This document shows positions 45,851 to 58,723 of a stretch of DNA of 64,000 nt, piece after piece. The stretch is taken from NCBI GenBank assembly GCA_037957365.1, contig JARHVA010000123.1, positions 1,336,501 to 1,400,500 of the forward strand, in the 5' to 3' direction. The notes below the pieces were generated by a model. That model saw only the letters and a list, made by a program, of their open reading frames with translations, was not told where the DNA came from and made no database searches. Position 1 is the first letter of the stretch, and each line of letters opens with the position of its first letter. Source of the stretch: Torreya grandis (lineage: Eukaryota; Streptophyta; Pinopsida; Cupressales; Taxaceae). Position numbers and translations under genes: made by a program.

Positions 45851-47600
45851 TATTTCTCCCTCTCTTTTCCTCCCAAGAGCACTATGACTCTTGGGGCACC
45901 TTTTCTCCTCCATCAATGACCTATAACATGGTGCAAATAAAAACTCAAGATGAAGTTGATGAATCTGATCCTTTACTTACTTACCAAGATACTTCTTATC
46001 TTTAAAATCTTCAAACTAATGTGGAAATAATTAATACAAGTTTACTTAACAATCCCATTAGTAATCCTTCTTCTAATAATCCTCCCCCTAACACCAACCC
46101 ACCTCCCGATACAACCCAACTTTTAGCCCAAGTTATCTAAAAAATCAACATTATAAAAAATTATAACACTAACCAAATGATGTAACTTCAACAACATCTA
46201 ATCAATGTGGCTAATGAACCTCTAACTATGCATCTTCAAGTTAATCCTAATATCATTCCTCCACCTCTTCAGGATGCCTCAAGTAATATTATTCCTCAAC
46301 CCATAATGAATAACAAGATGCTTCAAACCATTCAAAATGAGCCTTTATCCCCCTTTATTATATGCATTGATATTGGTAACATATCTTTAACTATCAAATA
46401 TAATGGGACTAAAGACCTTGCTTCATTTTTCAAAGCCTTTGGCAACCTTTACAAAGAGTGGATCCAAACTAATACCTTTGCCACAACTAAACTCTTAGTA
46501 AAAAAATTTACCGGTGATGTATTTGAATGGTATAATCAAATTCCCTAACATTCTATTTGGAAAATTGAAGATTTGGTTAATCCTTTAGTTAAAGAGTTTC
46601 AACACAATCATCTTCTCAAAAATTGTATTAGCAACTCCATCAATGCTAAACAATCTCCAACTGAATCAGCTCATGACTTTGTCAAAATATGGAAATCTTT
46701 AGCTCATAAATCCAAACATAACGTGATTGATGATAGCTTATTCAAACTCTTTATCACTACTTTGACTCCCACTCTCTAATATAAGGTTTGAAACTTTACT
46801 CCCCAAACACTTAATGAAGCTCTTGATCAAGTTAAACATTAATATTTTCTTATGAAGCAATTAGAACCTAATCCTAAAATTTTTAAAGGATCTTTCCAAA
46901 CATATAATACTATCACTAGTAATACTCTGTAAACTAAACAAGGAGTTGTTAAAACCAATGTTCCTTCACCTTCTCATACACCTCTTTCAATTCAATAAAT
47001 GAAACAATTTTTACCACCCTCAAAACCTTTCATCTATCCCAATGCTCCTCCTAAGTGGTATGATCCCAATCTATTTTATTTGTTCCATGTAGACATTAGG
47101 CATTCTCATGAATCTTGTAGAGGGCTCACTAAATTTGTTGCATATTATGTGCTTGGTGATTCATTCAACCTTGAATCTATGATCAATCTTCATCATCAAG
47201 AGTACATTATTGCTTTTCAAAAATGACAAACTTTCAAAGTTTCTTCTTCAAATAATCAAAAATACTCTTCAAATAATCAATCAACTTCTAAGAATGTTTG
47301 TGCCATTGATGCTGATTATGACCAAGAATTTAATAATTCTCAATATGTCAGCACTGATAAGGTCAATTATCATCATAAACCATCTCATAAAGATTATGTT
47401 ACCAAGCCTAAAAATCCATCTTTGTAAAAACAACTTCTTAAAGATATTACCACTACTAATCTTGATTCAGAAACACTTGAGGAACAACTCCTTCATTTTG
47501 ATCCTCCAACCACATCTATTCCTCCAAAGTTGAATTTACCTCCCAAACCTTGTACTAGTTCTTCTAAATCTCATTGGAATTTTTTTTGAAGAACTCAACT
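45850..47600 (+). pseudogene. Tat-type gag
   Basis: The frame opens around 45850 (SQEHYDSWGTFSPPS) and continues through proline-rich text. The capsid-like core is at 46350-46780: LASFFKAFGNLYKEW, TGDVFEWYNQIP, DLVNPLVKEFQHNHL and SPTESAHDFVKIWKSL match the retrotransposon gag domain. A damaged knuckle-like FHVDIRHSHESC is near 47087-47120, where such elements carry FHxxxGHxTxxC. Five or more stops and frame changes follow. The product would form the particle shell. Confidence 0.8.
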
Positions 47601-47623
47601 TTATTCCTTGGAAGATTCCACTT

Positions 47624-48319
47624 ATGGAGTTGGTTCACACTTCACCTTATCATTATAAATTCCTTATGCAACAACTTCAAGAGATTGAAGATCCATCTTT
47701 CTTAGATAAAGAACCACCTTCTATCAAATCTCAACCTACCAATGTCAATACCATTAAAACTACATGTCTTTATTCCAAGCCTTCTATTAAATTCCTTAAA
47801 GAGGACATGATCAATGATGTAATTATTTTGCATGCCAATGATCCACTACTCTTTATCAAAGTATCCATTAATACCACTCTTATTCGAAAAGTTTTAGTTG
47901 ATGAAGGATTTGGTATTAATGTGACATATTTATGGCTCATCCAACATCTTGGTTATAATAAGGATCATCTCAAAAAAAATCATCTTATCTATCATGGTTT
48001 TGATAAGACTAATCAAAAGCCACTTGGTTGTATTTGGCTACCATTAACCACTAGACCTAAGACTATTCAAACTAATCTTATGGTCCTTGATCTTCCTTTA
48101 TCTTATAACATACTCATTAGTCATCCATGGACTAATCAAATGAGGGGCATTGCTTCTTCCAATAGTCAATGTATTAAATTCTTACATAATGAAAATGATA
48201 TAAGAATGAAGCCAATCCTAACCCATGGAGTATCCAACTACCTAATCCTAAATCATAATATTGTGTTCCTACAATTTCTAAGATCAATAGTGACCCTTTA
48301 CCTAAGTTCATCAATATGA
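47624..48319 (+). pseudogene. Tat-type aspartic protease region
   Basis: This is the longest open frame of the window (231 codons). The protease core is at about residues 75-180: VSINTTLIRKVLVDEGFGIN carries the active Asp in VDEG (47897-47908, where VDxGS is usual). It is followed by HLIYHGFD, LGCIWLPL and then LSYNILISHPWTNQMRGIAS, the typical SYNxLLGRPW region with Gly-Arg changed. It reads in frame without a stop, but a function test of the VDEGF site is needed because the usual Ser/Thr-Gly is altered. Confidence 0.8.
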
Positions 48320-49430
48320 ATCATGATTTACAAGTTACTCTTATGGATTCTGATGATGAAGAGCCAAATGATTTGTAACATACTTGCAATACCACCAAGT
48401 TACCTCCCTATATTTCATAATAGCTTCCTCCTTTTCTCTTACCAAGAGACCATACGATTCCTCTCATGGATGAGATTATCGATTTTCCCCTCCATGCAAT
48501 GTTTAGGAGCCTTCTCTATTAGAAGATGCCGTCACTTGTAATGATTTTATAGTGACTAAATTATTTTAAGATCCTCTCATCATGTCTCCTCATACATTCA
48601 ATAATATTAGGGTTTCATCCTCTGAAACCCCCCTAAATTCTCAAACATGTATGATTTATCCAACATACGATGACAACTATATAATGGCCCAAGATCAATC
48701 TAGAGACTTGGATGTCCATTATCAAAAAATCTTAGCCTAAATTCATGATTTTAATTAGGATGTTCATAGCATTTCTATTGATCATACCTTAGATCCTGAG
48801 GCTCATGTGGCTCCCATCAATATTTCTCTTATCGATACTCCTTGGGTGGTAAAGCAAATTATGCCTTCTAAATCTCCAAAAGTTCTAACACCTCCTTTAC
48901 CACCTTTAGATCCAATCATCATATTTTATCCTTCTCCCATCACCAAATCCACTAACACACCAATTTCTTCTACTCCATCTACTTCTACTATTGAAATTAC
49001 ACTGAATGCCAAGGCCATCGATGTTCATCAGATACACTTTGAGTTTGATCACCATGGAAATAAAATTTTATATCTTGAAGTATATTTTGAGTATTATGGT
49101 CCACTTCCTACCTTACCTAGTGTTGAAGCTATCCTTGAGTTAATTTATGCATGAGAACTTTAGCTTCCTCGGTAGCATTATAAACTTGGAAAGCTCAAAA
49201 CTAAAACTCCTTGCTTTAATAACTTCATTGCTAGTATTGATCCTAACACAAATCTAATTTCTGTCTTACCCAATGTATTATACCACTTTCAAGATGGAAA
49301 TGCCATGCTTATTGAAGAAACCACTCATATTAAATATGGTACTCCATCTTCTCCTCAACCTATCACAATTTTTTGAGAACTCTCACCTACTAAACATGAT
49401 AATTTTATCTTATTTTTTGATAAATATCAT
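48320..49430 (+). pseudogene. Protease-RT spacer of Tat-type pol
   Basis: The frame at 48807-49154 is proline- and serine-rich and includes IDVHQIHFEFDHHGNK. It is the linker usually found before RT in large Tat elements. No catalytic motif seen. Confidence 0.5.
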
Positions 49431-50350
49431 GAGGCTTTTGATTGGTCCTACGAGGACATGCCTAGCATTGACCCTAGAATTGTGGTGCATAACATCATTA
49501 CATATCTTGATGCAAAGTTTGTACATCAAAAACAAAAAAAAATTCCACCTGAAGTTTTAAATTTATGTCATAAGGAAATCATCAAATTACTTGATGTTAA
49601 ATTTATCAAACCAGTGGATTATTCTGAATGGGTTTCTAACATTTTTCCCATTTAGAATAAAATCACTATGGTCATTCACATTTTATTGATTTTTACAATC
49701 TTAATCTTCCTTGTCCAAAGGACAACTTCCCCTTACCTTTAATAAATGCCATTGTTGATTCCATGATTGATTATGAAATGTTATCTCTTATGTATGGCTT
49801 CTTGGGATATAATCAAATTCATATTGCCCCTGAGGACCAATATAAGACTACTTTTACCATAAAATGGGGCACCTATTGCTATGTCAAAATGCTCTTCAGC
49901 CTCAAAAATGTCAGAGCCACTTACATATGAGTGATGACTCACATATTTCATGATCTCATTTAAAAAATAGTTGAAACCTATGTAGATGATGTTATTGCTA
50001 AATCCAAACATCAAAAAAATCATCTTTCTGATCTAGATATCATATTTGACCATCTTCTTAAATATAAAGTTAGTCTTAATCCTTATGTGTCTTTGGAATG
50101 ACATCTGAAAAATTATTAGGATTCTTAGTCTCTCTCCGTGACATTGATGTTGATCTTGCCAAAATTAGTGTTATCATCAACATGCCTATTCCTCATTCTA
50201 TTCCTAACATTCATACTTATTTGGGAAAACTTTAGGCAATTAGATGATTCATCCCAAAAATGGCATACTGAATTCACTCCATCAATTCCCTTCTCAAGAA
50301 ATGTATTTCTTTATAATGGATGGATTCATGTCAAAAATCTTTTGATAACA
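49430..50350 (+). pseudogene. Tat-type reverse transcriptase
   Basis: It starts DWSYEDMPSIDPRIVVHNI (49440) and continues QKKIPPEV, EIIKLLDVKFIKPVDYSEWV and SNIFPI. Broken frames then carry the palm region (GYNQIHIAPEDQYKTTF-like, 49800-49860; KNVRATY-like, 49905). YVDD at 49979-49990 is intact. The thumb region reaches 50350. Stops are frequent between 49655 and 50140. Confidence 0.85.
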
Positions 50351-51330
50351 TGAAAGAGTCTTTGCTTCACCCATCCACACTTTGACCTCCTTCTAATGAT
50401 AAACCTTTGATTCTATATACTTCTTCCACACCTATTTTAGTTGGGGCAACGTTTTCCCAACAAGATGATATGGGATGAGAGTATGTTATCTACTACATAA
50501 GTTGAGGCCTCATCGACTATGAGACATGTAATGCCAAAATTGAGTGTGATTGCCTTGTCATCTATTTATAGTTGAAAAGCTTCATCACTATATGCTTTAC
50601 CAAACTACTTATGTCATTGTTCATTCCAACCCCTTCGTCATTTCTTCTCCAAAGCCTTTCTTCTTGGAGATAGAATTGGCAAATGGATGGTCTTACTTAT
50701 GGAATTTGATCTTCGTATCATCACTCAAAAAGTTGTTAAAGGTCAAGTCATAGTTGATCAACTTGTTATAAGTCCCATTCCAGCCACTTCTTCTCTTCAA
50801 GATAATCTTCCAAATGATAATATCCTTTACATCAAAGGTCTTAATAAAGTTATTTCTCTCAAAAAAAACTTATAGATTTACTATTGATCTTGAAGCCAAT
50901 AATATTGATGAATCCACTACTCCCTCTGGTACTACTAAACCAATTTTTTTTATCAAGAAGCTTCCTAAAATTAATGTTGACTTACATAAAGATACTTGGA
51001 CCCTTCACTTTGATGGTGTTAAATGCCTTCAAGGAACCGAATCAGGTTGCATTTTCATGATTCCTCTTGGCAAGATCATTCTTTTAATTTTTTGCTTCAC
51101 CTTTGATGTCACCAATAATATAGCTAAATACAAAGCTCTTATCTTAGGCATGAGATCTGATTTTGATTTAGACATTCAATACCTTCACACTTTAGGTGGT
51201 TCTCAGCTTATTTACTATTAAATTAGTGGTGATTATCAATGTAAAAGTGATAACCTTATCACATATCATCAAATTACAACCACTCTTGCTAAGGATTTTA
51301 TTTCTTTCACTATTGAGTCTATACCTAGAG
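50350..51330 (+). pseudogene. RNase H and extra archaeal-type RNase H of Tat-type pol
   Basis: A decayed first RNase H lies at 50395-50760 (PLILYTSSTPILVGATFSQQD-like). A second follows at 50970-51300: WTLHFDGVKCLQG, SGCIFMIPLGK, FDVTNNIAKYKALILGM and LGGSQLIYY. The Asp of the usual GDSQL motif has become Gly (GGSQL), so this domain is inactive. Two RNase H domains are a hallmark of the Tat group. Confidence 0.85.
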
Positions 51331-52740
51331 ATCAAAACTCTATTGTTGATTATATTGCCTCATTAGCATCCCTCTTTCATCCACATCAAGTTCTTTCTGA
51401 TCCTTCTTTTATTATACAAATAAAAAAATCCCCATCTTCTACTCAACCATTGGATTCACTTATCTATCACATTGAGGCTATTACCATTCAACAAAGCTTG
51501 TCGTATAAAGATATCAATCAATTCTTGAAACATCAAACCTATCCTCATAATCTAGACTCTCGTGAAAAGACACGCATTCATAAATAAGCTTTTAAGTATG
51601 TATTTCGACACAACATCCTTTACTATCACAATGTTAAAGGTACCTTGCTCCAGTGTGTTATGCAAGATGAGGTCCTTCCTCTTCTTGAACAAGCACATGT
51701 GGGCATTTGTAGTGGTTACTATAGCGGATATGCTACAACATGCAAATGCTTATGTATGGGTTACTATTGGCCTACTCTCAAAAAGAATGCAATAGAATAT
51801 GCTAAAAAGTGTAATCTTTATCAGTTTCATGATGGTCTAATCTATTCACCTCCAACAAAACCTTAAACTATAAAATATCTTTACCCTTTTTCCACATGGG
51901 GATTTGATCACATTGATAAACTTCCTTGTTTCCATGATGGACATGTCTTTATCATCACCACTATCGAATATTTTACCAAGTGGGTAGAAGCCATACCCCT
52001 TGTTAATGTCACCAGTCTTACCATTTCCAAATTTATTCTTAACTAAATCATTTACCACTTTGGCATTCCCCATACCATCATTTCAAATAGTAATGGTAAT
52101 TTCAAAAATAAACATGTTAAACAACTCTATAAAAAATTTAAGATCAATCAAAAATAATTCATGCCTTATCATTTGCAATACAATGGTCAAGTTGAGGTGA
52201 CTAATAAAATTCTTAACAAAATTTTCCAAAAGATAATTCATGAAACCCACACAAATTGACATCTTCATATTTACCCTGTACTTTGAGCCTATTGAACTAG
52301 TATACGTACTGCTACTAGGACAAATCCATTTTTTCTAGTCTATGGTTCTGAGTTAGTTCCTACTTTAGAAGTTGAGCTTCCCTCTCTTTGTATATCCCTT
52401 CATGGTATTATTTTTGATGAATAATTGCATGAATCTCATCTTCATGCCCTTGATCTACTTGATGAACATCATCTTTCTGCCTTATAACATAACTACCAAT
52501 ACAAGGCTCGCATTGCTAAATAACATAATAAATGTGTTAAATTTTGCATATTTAATATTGGTGATCTTATCCTTAAATTAGACTACACACATGACAAATA
52601 AAGTAAATATTCCCAAAAATGGTGGGGCCCATATTTAGTTAAAGACATTCTTGGTCCAAGCACCTATTTCCTTCAAACCAATGAAGGCCATGTTTTCAAA
52701 GAGCCCACCAATGCACAATTTCTCAAAAAGTACTTTACCT
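51330..52740 (+). pseudogene. Tat-type integrase
   Basis: The zinc-binding part includes HVGICSGYYSGY, GYYWPTLKKNA and KKCNLYQFH (51690-51830; the second Cys of the pair reads as Phe). In the core domain, WGFDHIDKL keeps the first Asp (51900), TIISNSNGNF has Asn where the second Asp is expected (52077-52106), and GQVEVTNKIL keeps the Glu (52186). The C-terminus reads KARIAK, GDLILKLDY, WWGPYLVKDILGPSTYFLQ and NAQFLKKYFT, then stop at 52741. Inactive by the Asp change alone. Confidence 0.85.
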
Positions 52741-52931
52741 AAATATTTTCTTCTTATCAAGCTTTCTATCTACATCTATCTAACACTTTTTACAAGTTAC
52801 TTAAGCATGACTCTCTCCCTCTGCAGCAAGTTCCTTCCTTCCACAAACTTTTAGTCCTCCCTTTTGGTCTTTTGGTTTCTTTATGTACCATAATATTTTT
52901 TATCTTCTTGCATTTTTTCTTATTTTTTTCG

Positions 52932-53250
52932 CCCCTTGGGTTTTTATTTTATGAGTTACAGTATAAGACCATGGATAGGACCTAGCATTCCTCACCAAAC
53001 CACCATCTTTTACTTATTTTTCACACATTTTTTGCTTGCCAATTTTGTTTTGTCACCCCTTGGGTTTTTATTTTGTGAGTTACTTTGTTAGACCGTAGAT
53101 AAGACCCAACATCCCTCACAAAACTACCATATCTTTCACTTGCTTGTTGGCACCCCTTGGGTTTCTCTTTTATGAAGTTGTAGTATAAGACTGTGGATAA
53201 GACATGGCCCTCATAAAATTATCACCTTTTCATGTTTTTATCTTTGTTCT
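52932..53250 (+). repeat. Three imperfect tandem units (about 98-123 bp)
   Basis: Each unit begins CCCCTTGGGTTT(T/C)T at 52932, 53055 and 53153. Units continue with TTTTATGAGTTACAGTATAAGA, a GTGGATA(A/G)GACC word and CCCTCA.AAA.(C/T)(A/C)CC. Confidence 0.75.
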
Positions 53251-54384
53251 CAACTTTAGTTTTTACTTCTTTTATTAGATAGAATTTTTACAATAATCTA
53301 TGTTAGCATGTTTTCCTCCATTTTCCTCATTTTTATGATAAGGAATCACATTTTACTGTCATTTTATCCCTCATTTTCCTTTTGTCATATTTTTTGTGAT
53401 TTGAAAAAATTCAAATTGTTCCATGTGTTATTCCTCGTAATTTCTACTTCTTTTCATCTCCCCATTGGATAAAACAAGGTCAAAGTCAAGATAACACTTT
53501 TATTTCACCTAGATTTACGAGACTCTTAGACCCCATGCTCTTTAAAATTTTCTCTCTTAGCAACCTTGTCCCAAGTATTCAAATGAAAGTCATCTTTAGC
53601 ACCTATGTTTGGTCTTCCAAATCCACATAGATGAAGAATATAAAAAGCCATCAAAAAAATTAAAATCGAAATCATTTGAATCAAATTCATACCAAAAGAC
53701 ATGATTACAAGTACATCTCATATATTTAATCAAAGCTCAAACTCTATAGTGAGCCTCACATAGAGCCGAAGTCCATTATGGTATGGTAGGCTAGTATATT
53801 GGAATAGAAAAATTCAACAAACTATATGGTGATACCTACTTTCTCATGTAAGTACCCAATCTTCACAATAGATAGACGACTCTATAAAGGGTCCTGAGGA
53901 ATGGGGAACATGTTATGGGGAGGTAGGTCTATTTTATTTTTCATGCATATAGCCTTCATGGGATTATTTATATACTCCATTTTTTGACCTAAGACTTGTG
54001 TGTCTAAGAGAAGTTCTTTAGAGTCCTTAAGGTCGAAAGCCCTTTTATTTTGACAAACCTAATTTGAGTGTCTTGAATTTGATAAAGAGTTCCTCTACCT
54101 TGATTTTTCCTTCATTATCCCCTCCACCCATTTTATTTCCTCTCTTGATAGCTAATTTGTGATTCCAAATCTATTTTTCCTTCTTTAATTCCTTCTTCAT
54201 CTCTTAAAAACATGATAACACTACTTTGTTTCAATTTTATCTATCCTTAGAGTAAAACAACATGTTTGAGCAACTATGGATTCATCTTTATTTTTTCACT
54301 ATGATTTACATTTATACACTTAATTTACTTTCATTTTATCATTTGTCATTATTGAACTATCCTATTGTTATCGGCACCTGAGTT

Positions 54385-54525
54385 CATACTTTTTTTCCAT
54401 TGTTGAGTGAGGTTGGCTTGTTACTTCTCACTCATCAATGTTGTTTTCCTATTTTATGCTCTTTTTTCCATTGTTGAGTGAGATGTAGATTATTACTACT
54501 CACTCATCAATGTTATTTTATCATT
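54385..54525. repeat. Two tandem hairpin units (about 73 bp)
   Basis: TTTTCCATTGTTGAGTGAG at about 54394 and 54467 is each followed, 20-25 bases later, by CTCACTCATCAATGTT. TTGAGTGAG pairs with CTCACTCA, so each unit can fold into a stem. Confidence 0.7.
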
Positions 54526-55088
54526 TTGTTTAGTCTTTTACCATTGATTTGTTTTATTTTACCATCATGTTTGACATGTATTTTTGCTTTAACTTGGTGA
54601 GTTTGTCTTTCTTACTTAAGGATAGCTTGTTTGAGTTTTTTGGTCTTTATTAGCCTTGGCTTTTTGGTTACTTGATTTAATCTTATTATTTGACTTGGTC
54701 ATTTGATCTAACATAGCACCTGTCACCCCAGTTTGCCAAATTTCCCAAGTATGTCCCATCCTCGTATCACCAACTATCTTGGCTTTTCTTTCATTTGTTT
54801 GTTTTTTCTCCTTAGTTTTATATTCTTGGCTTTGTCAAAATAAGCTCGGCACCCTACACAATTAAAACTAACAACATAAAAGACAACCATCCTAAGATAA
54901 AGGTAAGTCAAGGTATACATCACATTTATTTTTTAGTTATTTATTTTTTAGCTATTTACTTTCAGTTATTTTTGTTTTAAAATATTGCAATTTTTTTAGC
55001 ATCAGCATTATGTGTTACTATGTTCTTTTTCAAAGCACCATCCCTTGTTACACCTTAGTGACATGTGATGAGATTCAAGTTGGGCATA

Positions 55089-56274
55089 TGTATATACATA
55101 ATATTTTCAACTTTTATCAAATACTAATGCTTTACATCTTGTAAGAACCCACCAAAACTCAATCTCTTTGAGTGTATGCCTAAGGGGTGCACTAGAAAAG
55201 GGGTGGATAGACCTTTGGTGCTTCACAAAATTATTGTCCTTTATGCCACATTATTACCAATCTAACTAACTCTTAGAATTATTCCTTAAGCTATTACTCC
55301 TCCATTACACACTCTTCCAGACTATTTCCTCTTTCCATCTTTTTTTGCTGTAATTATTTTTTGGATTGTTGGTTTTACTAGGTCAACCATGGTCAACCAT
55401 GTATAATTTAGGGGTATTTTTCACTTTTTGGATTTATTAGCCTTTTAATCGACCTATCTCAAATCAAGTGAATTATCCCTAAAAATATACAAGGTCGACC
55501 ATGGTTGACCCTATACAGTTGACATTTATAAGAGGATTTAGGGCAAGATCTGCCTATAAATATAACATCATTTCATCATTATTTAATATATGTAATCAAT
55601 AGTTATTATTTACTTGCAATTCTTCATAATATGCTCTTCCACTATTCTACTTGAGGAATCTTAGCTTAGGGTTTCTACTTAGAGAATTTAGTCTTATGGA
55701 TAAGTCTTAGATGTTTTAGCTTTTCTTAGTTATCCTTACAAACCATAATAACCTCTTACAAAGCCCCTTTGGCCAAGGGAAAGATTGAGTCTCAATGGGT
55801 AGACATTCAGGTAAGTATATTCTAACTTTATTCTCTTCTCTTTAGTAAATATAAGTAGCATAAGTGTTGGCTCAAATAATATTGCTCTTCATATTCTATG
55901 TATTAGGGTATTACTCATACTTAGCTTAATTGAAATTCTCTTATACATATTTTAATTGCTTTACTAACCCATTTTATTGTGCCATAAGCTTTGATGTGCA
56001 CTAGATTAAATTTACTTTCTTGTTATTAGTATAAGTGAAATATTAAATCTAGGACTCTTGTAGGGTTGTTGTGTGATTGTGTTAGAATGTAAGCTTTGGA
56101 ACCCTACCTCACATGGTGTATTGTGACAAGTGATCCCCTAATCAAGTCTAATGGATCCCCATATTGGTCATGCTCCTACTTAATAAATATATTCTCAATC
56201 AGAAGTGTAGGTATGCTTTATTTTCTCTAAACTAGGATTGATTTATAAACATGATGCATTTTTGATTGCATACA
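55089..56274 (+). repeat. 3' LTR of Tat-type element (1.19 kb)
   Basis: It begins TGTATATACATAATATTTTC and ends TTTGATTGCATACA, aligned with 42931-44122. The palindromes and TATAAATA are kept (55381, 55493, 55555). It is followed by GAATG. Confidence 0.88.
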
Positions 56275-57700
56275 GAATGTTTTGCATCTACATGTTAAAT
56301 ATGAGAACCTGTATCTTAAATTTATGTGTGTGTAAACCTATAATTCATATTATTTAAAATTGTGTACATATGCCCATGCATATGCACCCAAGTGTATACA
56401 AATAAGATATAGTCTCTATAAAGTGAGTTCATATGCACAACATATGTCATTGTAATTTATATCAATGTGTCAATATATTTCATGTCACTAAACCATTCTA
56501 AATCTTTGATATATATACTTTGATCTAATTTTATTTTCATGAAGGCTTGTCTCTCTATGACAATCTCACTATAATGCCCCCTTTTGAGATGAGGTATGTG
56601 TCATGTAAGTCACTTATCTCAAAATAAGAGTTAAAAATATCATGTCATGTATAAAGATAACATCATATATGATAATTTGAACATGTGATGAGTCTGTCAT
56701 CATCGTAGTGCATATGCCAACCAATGCATATATGTAGCATACGTAATACATGGCATATAAATGACATGTATATATAGATGTATCATGAAGGACATAGTAT
56801 TAGGATCACTGAATAAGACTACATAGTAAAAGAGCATGATATAGATCAAGGCACCACTTGATGTTAATAATCTCAATAATAGTAAGAAGCTCAAGTGTTA
56901 GTGTCACATATAAGGCTAAGTGTCAGATACAAGGGGCATGAATATGTTACAATAGATAAGGCCAAGGGCCACATCAAGGACCATAAATATATCACAAATA
57001 AGGGACATTAAATATGTCACATTAGACAAGGCTAAGAGCCATACGCAAGGGACATAAACATGTCACAAAAATGGCCAAAGGACCACACATAATAGATAAG
57101 CATGAATTAGCCTATCATGTGAGAGAGTAACAACATGAATAGAACATAAAAAAAAAGTAAATTAGTCTATACCATCCATATATATTAATGTCACATAATA
57201 GTACAATAGCATATCTATGTAGCATTGTGTAATATATGAGTAACTAGTAAGACTTGTGTAAGTGATCCAAGTAGCTCAATGTGATATAAAGGTCATTGAA
57301 AGATGTAATCTATAATAGTGAAACATGTGGAATAAGATGGCTCTGGTATCGACATGGCCACTACATAGAGAAAATTTCAACATTTATATGTACATGTATA
57401 ACATGGACACTACATCACACTCATATACCATGAAATGCATATACAAAAAAAAATTGTCATCTACCAAACATGTGATAAATAACATATGTAAATAATGTAA
57501 TCTAGTAATCATGTCATGCTTAGGTCTTGATTTGAATTTTTTGAATATTTGAATATTTTTTTATTTTCTTGATTATTTGAATTTTTTATATTCTTATAAT
57601 ATTTGAAGTTTGGAAAAATATAACCAATGATTGCATCAATGGGAGGATCATGAAAAGTGTCTATATTAAATGTTTTAATGATCCTCTCTTGCAGAGGAAA
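56275..57700. other. Non-coding stretch between two LTR elements
   Basis: This continues the DNA that precedes the Tat-type element (42930). A minor repeat at about 56930-57090 has alternating words GG(C/G)CA(T/A)(G/A)AATATGT(T/C)AC and AAGGC(C/T)AAG(G/A)GCCA, period about 70 bp. No coding signal on either strand. Confidence 0.4.
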
Positions 57701-58710
57701 TCTTAGTATGTGAAATCACTATTCATGAATCAATATTTATAGGCACTATTCATGGTCACTATCCATGATTACATGGCCTATTAGTGATGTGGCTTATGAG
57801 TGATATGGTTGATTGGTGATATGGTAGGTTTTCATAGTGGGTATCCCATGAGTGATTAGATTGATGTGATGGGAGTGGGGCATATCACTCCACCAAGGCA
57901 CATGGGTTTGTCCTTGGTAGTCATGTGTGGTGTCATATGGTGCAAAAGATAAAAGGGTTGGTGTGGGTCAAATTTATAAGGTACCTCATGATTTTCATAT
58001 GTGGAAAGAGTCAAAAGATGATTTTAAGCATATTTTGGACTCATGTGGTCACATGGAGAATAAAGACAAGAAATGTACTATAGCAGATTGACTTCACATG
58101 TGTGTGGGAGATAATATTTTTGGGGCCACATGGAGGTGGCACATGCTCTTGTCTAAATTGAAGATGCCTTTAACACTTTCTGCATATGGAGACGACACTA
58201 CCATCATTAAGAAGATCACTTGACACCCCACTCATGTGTGGGTTGAATTTTTTGGTGCCACTATTCATTCTCTCTCCCCTCTTCTCTCTCATGTTGTAAA
58301 ATGCATAAATATGCATTAGCTCTTTCAGTCTAATTTATCATGTTAGAGGATCTATATAAGCCTTAGGCTTGCATGCTTGGAGGTTAGATCCTATAGGCTA
58401 TATTATGTTGTGTTCACAACTTGAATGCTTTAGATGAAAGCATGAGTACTTTGTTTGTAAGCACTGAAGGAGTTTCTATGGAGGAGATGTTGTAGAAAAG
58501 AGGTTGATGCTGAAATTATTAATGAAGTCTAGAAGTTGTCCTTTTGTATATGGTTTTTTCTTACACATTGTAAGGTTTCCATGTAATCTCTTGTGTAGTA
58601 TTTCCTCTTACTTATCTATTATTTTTTAGCTTATTTTTCACATTATTTACTTACACTATATGATATAGTTCATTGATCTAACATGTAGTATCATAACTTT
58701 ATTTCTAACA
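57701..58710 (+). repeat. 5' LTR of non-autonomous element
   Basis: Starts near TATGTGAAATCACTATTCAT and ends ATTTCTAACA. TATATAAG at 58353-58360 is a likely TATA box. It aligns with 60292-61289. Confidence 0.75.
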
Positions 58711-58712
58711 TT

Positions 58713-58723
58713 TGGTATCAGAG
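58713..58723 (+). promoter_or_regulatory. Primer-binding site, initiator tRNA-Met
   Basis: TGGTATCAGAG, a perfect match to the common plant copia primer site, lies two bases after the LTR. Confidence 0.85.

Larger units (their letters stand above)
52741..55088 (+). other. 3' non-coding region of Tat-type element
   Basis: 2.3 kb without protein similarity, between the pol stop and the 3' LTR. It contains a triplicated block near 52932 and a hairpin-bearing duplication near 54390. The stretch just before the LTR (CAAGTTGGGCA) is only a poor polypurine tract. Confidence 0.6.
42931..56274 (+). mobile_element. Tat-type Ty3/gypsy retrotransposon, full length, decayed (13.3 kb)
   Basis: Two LTRs of about 1.19 kb flank an 11 kb internal region with gag, protease, RT, an extra archaeal-type RNase H and integrase in plus-strand order. 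The second RNase H and the RT opening motif WSYEDMPSIDPRIV place it with the Tat group. Long non-coding stretches lie before gag (about 1.7 kb) and after integrase (about 2.3 kb), as in large Tat elements. The ORF is fragmented into many pieces. Flanks carry a near-matching 5-bp repeat. Confidence 0.88.

Noticed and set aside
47624..48319. Intact single-gene reading of the 231-codon frame
   Set aside because: It is one uninterrupted piece of a larger gag-pol polyprotein that is broken on both sides.
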